Assembly: GCF_003576645.1 (NCBI RefSeq)
Contig: NC_044916.1
Span: 17,352,592 to 17,416,591, forward strand
Source: Ipomoea triloba
Lineage: Eukaryota > Streptophyta > Magnoliopsida > Solanales > Convolvulaceae
Length of the DNA: 64,000 nt
Direction: 5' to 3'
The notes beneath the pieces are model-generated. The model made no database searches. It was not told the DNA's origin and worked only from the letters and a program-made list of their open reading frames with translations. Every line of letters begins with the position of its first letter. The stretch's first letter is position 1. Shown in pieces: positions 58,367-64,000 of this stretch. A program made the position numbers and the translations under genes.

Positions 58367-58800
58367 AATTTTTATATTATTTAATTTAATTTTAATATAT
58401 AATAAACATTTATATAGTTATTTAAATAAAAATATACATTTAAAAATAAAATAGTCAAATTTAAAAATTATAAGAAAAATGTTAAAGAAGATAAATGAAA
58501 GAAAAAAAAAACTGGCTTGACCATTAAATATAAACATGGCTAATAAAATAAGATGGAAAGAGTAAAATTTTTAATAAAAATAATATGTTCATAAACTGAA
58601 ATTGAAGCATTCCAGAATATCAACATCTAGTTTAACACACAAAGCAATACTTCCAATTCTTCAAAACAACTCACTTACTTAATTAGTAATGCAAAATGAC
58701 ATAAAATGTTCTAACGTAAATTATAATGCAAATAATCGACATTCAATAATCAATATTGTACCACAAATCACAATTGAATATCTAATTAGGTTAAGTTGTT
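58367..58800. other. Gene-free AT-rich stretch
   Basis: I see no coding or structural signal here. Confidence 0.5.
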
Positions 58801-58899
58801 AATTTAGAGGAACCAACCGGTGAGAGCTTGAGGGTAAAAAAATGAAGCTTACCATTGAAGTGTACCAAGATGCTTTGCAGTTTGGTCGGAAAATGAAAA

Positions 58900-59145
58900 A
58901 AGAGAAATACTCACAAGATATCCAAGAGCTCGAATGAGCCGAGGTCAGAAATTGAAGAGTGGCACTACAATAGCGACTGTCAAGGTTGAATAGTTGTCGG
59001 AGATTGTAGTTTGGATTGGAGCTGAGAGCACAAGGAAGCCCGAATTTGGGTTTGACAGAGTTGTCGAGTTGCCCCTTTTGGAAGGTTGGAGATGGTTACG
59101 ACTTGCAACTCAAACCCTAATTTCATATCCTTTTATATCTTAATG
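58900..59145 (-). promoter_or_regulatory. Promoter- and leader-like segment without a recognisable gene
   Basis: On the minus strand GATATAAAAGGATATG (near 59139-59124) is TATA-like. It is followed by TTAGGGTTT (telo-box type) and a CT-rich, leader-like sequence down to a good donor context ATCTTGTGAGTATT near 58918-58905. No coding exon is visible further down the minus strand. It could be a gene start captured by a transposon, or a non-coding RNA. Confidence 0.3.
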
Positions 59146-59384
59146 TTTTTTCTTTGATTGTTGACTGACCCATTGACTTTGTTTCTTGTGAGAATGTCTT
59201 GCTTTGTTATGCCTTATCACTTCGTCGCTCTATTAAAAAGTTGCATTGTCTCTTTCTCAAGAATTTTTAACAACTTTGTAATAACGCGTGACGTTCACGT
59301 GCGTGTTAATTTAGTTAGCACTTAGTAAAATTAGAGCCTAATTATACTATTTTGCTCATGTATGCTAATTCATTAGAGTTGTTT

Positions 59385-59640
59385 TTTGCACTATTTTTTT
59401 ATACTTATTTCATTTTTAAGTACTAAAAATTACTAGATAAATTCACGGCTGGAAAATGGTGATTTTCCGACCTCATTTCCGACCACCTAAAAATTGGTCG
59501 CAAAAACTGATTTTTTTTTCATTTTTCCGTCGAAGAATTGCACCACGGTTGGTCGGAAATTTGTTTAGCTCAACCTGTTTAAAATTTTAAATTAGTGTTT
59601 TTTCTTTCCGACCACCAAGGTGGTTGGAAATTACTTTATA
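59385..59640. mobile_element. Possible CACTA-type transposon end
   Basis: CACTATTTTTTTATAC at 59385 is followed by clustered motifs TTTTCCGACC, TTTCCGACCACC, GGTTGGTCGGAAA and TTTCCGACCACC on both strands. Subterminal clusters of that kind are known from CACTA elements. The second end was not found. Confidence 0.4.
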
Positions 59641-59710
59641 TATATAATGCTATAGAGATTAGAGACTTGTATTAAAAAACAAAAAAGAAGATAGGTTAAA
59701 AAAAAAAAAA

Positions 59711-59847
59711 GCATCCTCGCCCTGCTCCGCCTCCCCTGCGATAGCGGCCGACGCGGGCTCCGCCTCCCCTGCCATAGTCGCCGACGAGGGCTCTACCTCC
59801 CCTGCGTTTCAGCTGTTCAACGTTTTTCCACTCTGCGCCCATCGCCG
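59711..59847 (+). repeat. GC-rich coding-like minisatellite
   Basis: About 2.5 units of 33 bases (GGCTCCGCCTCCCCTGC start) follow a poly-A tract. The plus frame is open and reads GSASPAIAADA, GSASPAIVADE, GSTSPAF. It ends at CATCGCCG before GTAGGT, a possible splice donor. No start codon is present. It may be an exon fragment. I do not recognise it. Confidence 0.4.
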
Positions 59848-61039
59848 GTAGGTTTTTCTTTTTATCTTATTTTTTACTTTCTTGGTTGTAATTCTAGTTT
59901 TCTATGTGTGTATGTCTCCGCTTCCACCCCTACTGACGAATCCGACGGATGTACTGGTCTCCTTCCGCTGCAGCAATGTCGGTAGGTGTTTCGTTATGCT
60001 ATATTATTTTTATAGTTTTATATATGCTATCTTATTCTTATAGTGATATGTATATGTGCTGTCCTCACTATTTATTTGCTTTAATTGAGAATAGAAATAG
60101 AGATTAACATCTAGAATACAAATTATTCTGAGAAAAAATTATTAAGTGGAAGAAATTGAAGTTTAAAACCTAAAGTCCTCAAAGACTCCCAAGACCATTT
60201 GGTATCTATGGGAGATATGATGGTCCTCTTTAACCTTCTGAATTTGTGTCCCAAAATGTACTCTATGACAGCCTATGAGGTTTCTTGTCAAAATTTGTGA
60301 TTTTGCTTTGTCAACAAAGTGCACTGTATGAGAGCCTTTAAAGCTATGCTTAAGCAATATTCTGTGTTTATCAAATGTTTTGACATTTTGCTAAAATGGT
60401 TGTAGATACTCATGTTCTCACATGTTATTTTTTCACTGAGTTTTATTTCCTCATTTTCCTGTTATCTTGCTAAAGAACATGAACTTGTTATGAAGTATTT
60501 TTTTAATCACTATTTGCGTGTTCAAAGCTGCTTTAGAGGAGTTACAACTCTTCAGTCATGTATGCTAGCTTGCTTTCAATCAAATATTGGAATTTTTATC
60601 TTGGTGTACAAGGAACTAATCCCTTCATAACTTATTCTGCATAGTTGTTTGTGGTGAGAAAACAAGAAGAGAATATGCAATCTCATTACAGAAACTTTCC
60701 AGGTGCGGGACACCTGTTTCTCCTACTTCAGCTCAATTTCCCCAATATGATTTTGATTCTATTTGTATAAACCTGTAGATAAATACCTTTCTTTGGAATT
60801 AACCTTTCAAAGGATATCCCTGATCGAACTCTTGATAGTCAGCCTTGTTGTGAGGGTTTTTTTTTTTGCCCTCGAGGTCTCACTTGCATGATACGTAAGT
60901 TTATCTAAACACTTGTATTCTATATGAGTAAAATACATCAAAATTGTTTGATAATGTGTTGGGTTTTCTATCTCAGGACTTGCTTTATACAAGTTAGCTT
61001 CATTGTTTTTGTTGAATGAATTTAAGGATGGCACAGTTA
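59848..61039. other. Gene-free T-rich stretch
   Basis: Intron-like base composition. No exon or element is recognised on either strand. Confidence 0.4.
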
Positions 61040-61139
61040 ATTGAGTGGTGTATTTCGTAACATTGAGTGGTGCATTTCTTAACATTGAGTGGTGTAAACC
61101 GCACGGCCGCACGTAAGGGCGAGGCCACACCTGAATATG

Positions 61140-61143
<4 letters not shown>
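61040..61143 (-). repeat. Dispersed repeat abutting a TA array, copy 3 (inverted)
   Basis: Read on the minus strand it begins GGGTCATATTCAGG and continues GTGCGGCCGTGCGG, comparable to GGTCATATTCCC and GCAGTCGTGTGG in the copy at 7532. It again lies directly next to a TA array. A GAGTGGTGTA / GAGTGGTGCA unit occurs three times. Confidence 0.5.
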
Positions 61144-61195
<52 letters not shown>

Positions 61196-61500
61196 NNNNN
61201 NNNNNNNNNNNNNNNNNNNNNNNNNNNNNNNNNNNNNNNNNNNNNNNNNNNNNNNNNNNNNNNNNNNNNNNNNNNNNNNNNNNNNNNNNNNNNNNNNNNN
61301 NNNNNNNNNNNNNNNNNNNNNNNNNNNNNNNNNNNNNNNNNNNNNNNNNNNNNNNNNNNNNNNNNNNNNNNNNNNNNNNNNNNNNNNNNNNNNNNNNNNN
61401 NNNNNNNNNNNNNNNNNNNNNNNNNNNNNNNNNNNNNNNNNNNNNNNNNNNNNNNNNNNNNNNNNNNNNNNNNNNNNNNNNNNNNNNNNNNNNNNNNNNN

Positions 61501-61552
<52 letters not shown>
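61144..61552. repeat. (TA)n array with a 305-base gap
   Basis: TA runs at 61144-61195 and 61501-61552 flank 305 N (61196-61500). Open frames through it are artefacts. The true array length is unknown. Confidence 0.95.
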
Positions 61553-61555
<3 letters not shown>

Positions 61556-62671
61556 TTACAGAATTACAATCATATGAGACAACCTATTTAGGTGAGAAAT
61601 AAGAATTGTTTTGGATCGTCCATCTTTGAATTTTTGATGGCTAAGATTATTCTTTTTGTTTTTTTCCTTTTCAAAAATTATTAATTAGTAAGGGTTTATA
61701 TGTAATTTTGACAGCTTTTAATTTTAATATGATATTCTATGGATATATTATGCTTGATTTTAGGTGATTTAATTTTGGTAGGATTGTAAATTCTCCTTTG
61801 TCAACGATTGGAATTTTCTGTTTGTTCAATTATTCAGACTTGTTCTTCCTTTTTCCCGAAGCATAGAGGGCATTAATGGAGGTATGTTTTCATCTTTCTG
61901 TTTATCGGTTTGGTTAAGTTGTGTTGCCTGATTGTGTGCATGTGTGTGAAGTTTTGTTTATTACGTTTATGGCGAGGCCCCTTTTTTGTTTTGGTTTTCT
62001 AGTATAGAATGGTGATTTTTTTTAAAAAAAAAATTCTAGTTTCAATGCCATGCCGTTTTTTCCCTTTTAATATTGGTGAATCTGTAATATTTCTTCACCT
62101 TTTAGAAATCTTTGTTTGCGTCAGTGTGTGCATGTATGTATTGTAGTGTGTGCATGGCTGTTTTCTAATCTAATTTTCTGTTAATTTATGGGTCTTGCGT
62201 TTTTTTTTTATATTGGTTTTCTGCTTTAGACTGGTAATTGGAATCCGGTGTTTTCAAATGTCATGGCTGTGGTTTTTTTCCCTTTTTATGTTCACTTCAG
62301 TGCATTCAGACATCATTGTATATGTTATCTATTTGTATGTAAGTGCACACAGTGGTTTATTAAAGTGCACATACCGGCCGAGTGTGCGGTTATCATGTTT
62401 TATTATTGTTTTTCAATGCTATTTTTTTGTGTGCACATACCAGGTGTGTCAGTTGATCAACTTTCACAGGTACTTTGAGCAGACCTAACGGCACGGGGGA
62501 ATTTTGCATGTATTGGTGACGCGGTGTTGTTTGATGTAACCTAAACGAACAGGTATATGCATCTATTATTTATGGCGTGTGCATATGTTCAACGATGTCA
62601 GTTTAGTACATCCATTTGTTTACCCTGTACGCACTGTGTTTATGTTTTCTTCTGTCTTTATTGCGTGTAGG
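61553..62671. other. Gene-free stretch rich in TGTGTGCA motifs
   Basis: Recurrent GTGTGCATG, GTGCACA and GTGCAC words appear on both strands. It may be non-coding sequence of the FAR1/Mutator-type element whose fragments follow. The open frame at 62195-62488 resembles nothing I know. Confidence 0.4.
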
Positions 62672-62809
62672 TACAATTTTGTGTTTGTCTCCTTTACTAG
62701 CTTTGATAATCACAAGAAATCATTAACATTTGCTGCGGGGTTGATTTCTAAGGAAGATGTCAAGTCCCATGCGCATCATGATAGCCGTAATTGTCCTTTA
62801 GCGGCGTAA
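62672..62809 (+). pseudogene. FAR1/Mutator-type transposase fragment 1
   Basis: The frame reads YNFVFVSFTSFDNHKKSLTF then AAGLISKEDVKS, close to the transposase core of FAR1-related/Mutator proteins (YNMVFVPF...VDNHKKSVTFGAGLL type). TTGCGTGTAG just before it would be a splice acceptor. Directly after VKS the text jumps to HAHHDSRNCPL, which belongs to the C-terminal zinc-binding end of the same family, so an internal deletion has fused two distant parts. Too short to act. Confidence 0.7.
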
Positions 62810-63180
62810 CATTTGTTTTTTACAAGTGTTTTTTAAAAACTTTGTCGTTTTGATGAGACTCGGTTTGACTTTGTGATTTCTTAATGAATACAATAATATT
62901 TGGTGTTTCAACGACATTGTGTGGGCATTCGTGTTTGTATAAATATCTCTCTTTTTTTTTTTTTTTTTTTTTTTTGCTTTTNTAACTCTTTTTTTTATTC
63001 ATTCTAGGGGGTTTCTATTCTCTGTGCACCTATGTTAGCTAGGTTGTGCATGTGTGTTTTTTTTTCTCATTACCATGTGGCAACCTCTTCTAGTCTTGGT
63101 ATGTCTGTTGGTAAGTCCGGTGTTATTCAAGCGTAAGGTGGTGTGCTCACGTCTCTTGATATTGTTGTTCACAACCCACC
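62810..63180. other. Gene-free T-rich stretch with one ambiguous base
   Basis: A poly-T run (62952-62975) is followed by a single N at 62982. No gene is recognised. Confidence 0.5.
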
Positions 63181-63323
63181 ATTGCTAAGAATAAGGCTTC
63201 TCGGAAGCGGTTCAAATCGTCAAAAGAGGTAGTTGTAGAGAAAGCGTCTAAGTCCACACAATAGTGCAAGACTTTTCACAAATATGTGCGTCATGATAGC
63301 CATAATTTTCCGCTAAAGGAGTA
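63181..63323 (+). pseudogene. FAR1/Mutator-type transposase fragment 2 (C-terminus)
   Basis: The frame reads IAKNKASRKRFKSSKEVVVE then KASKSTQ, a stop, and CKTFHKYVRHDSHNFPLKE. This matches the basic linker and zinc-binding tail of FAR1-like proteins. One stop codon lies within it, and at least two expected zinc ligands are replaced by Phe. It ends a second, decayed copy or the remainder of the same element. Confidence 0.65.
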
Positions 63324-63431
63324 TATTTATTTATTTTACATGTTTATTTTTTCAGACTTTGTATTTTTGGATGAGACATTGATTATTTTTGTGGTTTTAA
63401 TTTGAATAATTTACTCAGGTTTTTATTCTAT

Positions 63432-63466
63432 GCTTGACGCTTTTTACCCCCCCACCCCCCCCCACG
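63432..63466. repeat. C-rich tract
   Basis: C runs broken by single A bases lie at about 63446-63464. Confidence 0.7.
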
Positions 63467-63761
63467 TATTTCGCAAAGCTGTTGAGATACAAAAGAATGG
63501 TCGATTGTGTGCACCTACTTTATGGTGTGTGTGCATCTCAGTTTTAACTCCTGTGCTGTAAACTACGTTGGTGTGTGCACCCCAGTATTTCACCATGTGC
63601 CGTTTAGATTCATTTGAGGTGCACTGTGCGTTTAATCTTTTCTCCATTCTGAATAAACTTATTGATGCGAATTGGGTTAACTCTGTGGGTTTAATATTAG
63701 AAATAAAATCTTAATCTTATTTTGTGGTTGACGTAATTTTTTCCGCACAACTAACTAGAAG

Positions 63762-63905
63762 CTGTTGAGGATCAAATGGTCTAATATGTGTGTGCACCAA
63801 TTACGGGGGGTGTGTGCATGTTTGTGTAAACTCCTGTTGAGGATCAAATGGTCTAATATGTGTGTGCACCAATTACGGGGTGTGTGTGCATGTTTGTGTA
63901 AACTC
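63762..63905. repeat. 72-bp tandem duplication
   Basis: Unit 1 (63762-63833) and unit 2 (63834-63905) begin CTGTTGAGGATCAAATGG and contain GTGTGTGCACCAATTACGG. They differ only slightly around the G run. A more diverged relative lies near 63498-63600. Confidence 0.9.
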
Positions 63906-64000
63906 CTGTGATGTTCAATACGTCAGTGTGTGCACCTCAATTTAGGACTGCGTGACATTCATACTAATAGTGTGCAGTCATTTTAAACAAGGTTTCATGA

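Noticed and set aside
58842..58937. 31-codon plus-strand frame starting MKLTIEVYQDALQFG
   Set aside because: Too short, no homologue recognised, and it overlaps a segment that looks like a minus-strand leader.
61067..61591. Long open frames on both strands across the gap at 61196-61500
   Set aside because: They consist of TA-repeat codons and N; no real sequence supports them.
62195..62488. 97-codon hydrophobic frame near the right end
   Set aside because: T-rich DNA gives Phe/Val/Cys-rich frames by chance. It overlaps another frame of equal quality, and no family is recognised.

Overview
The window looks like nuclear DNA of a eudicot plant. It is AT-rich, its genes carry many GT-AG introns, and the genes are separated by long stretches of degenerate transposons, MITEs, SINEs and microsatellites. 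All five genes I could support are of plant type, including one that is plastid-specific (chloroplast SRP54). I cannot name the species. The repeat style would fit Solanales/Convolvulaceae, but that is only an impression.

Layout. 0-17.8 kb is gene-free repeat territory. It holds a decayed Ty1/copia element on the minus strand (1929-6284) interrupted by a hAT element that itself contains a mariner/Stowaway MITE, then several MITEs, a SINE, an inverted-repeat and poly-G region around a small assembly gap (11201-11225), a Mutator-like element (14343-14894) and a Helitron-related remnant. 17.87-21.23 kb is a five-exon CRIB-domain RopGAP (+). 21.6-34.4 kb is again nested repeats: a foldback element split by LTR and LINE sequence, a Helitron helicase split by a palindromic-ended Mutator-like element, and a hAT element split by a SINE. 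34.45-36.27 kb is an eight-exon 4'-phosphopantetheinyl transferase (+). 37.5-43.8 kb is a deep stack of Helitrons inserted in Helitrons, plus a Mutator-like MITE. 44.11-49.49 kb is a fifteen-exon chloroplast SRP54 gene (+). 49.8-52.1 kb holds a SINE and two adjacent foldback elements. 52.67-53.95 kb is a two-exon gene for a small predicted tail-anchored protein (+), and 54.92-56.90 kb is a two-exon F-box/DUF295 gene (-). 57-64 kb is repeats with FAR1/Mutator transposase fragments and a 305-base gap inside a TA array.

The five genes are unrelated in function: Rho-of-plants signalling, carrier-protein activation, thylakoid protein targeting, a small membrane protein and a ubiquitin-ligase adaptor. 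I see no sign that they form a cluster. All exon joins were read by hand. Every join keeps frame and uses a GT donor and AG acceptor, but none is backed by transcript data.

I found no convincing new biochemical system. The most informative content is the nested transposon record. Several insertions keep exact target-site duplications, and two have an uninterrupted related copy (an empty site) elsewhere in the window, so order and boundaries can be read directly.
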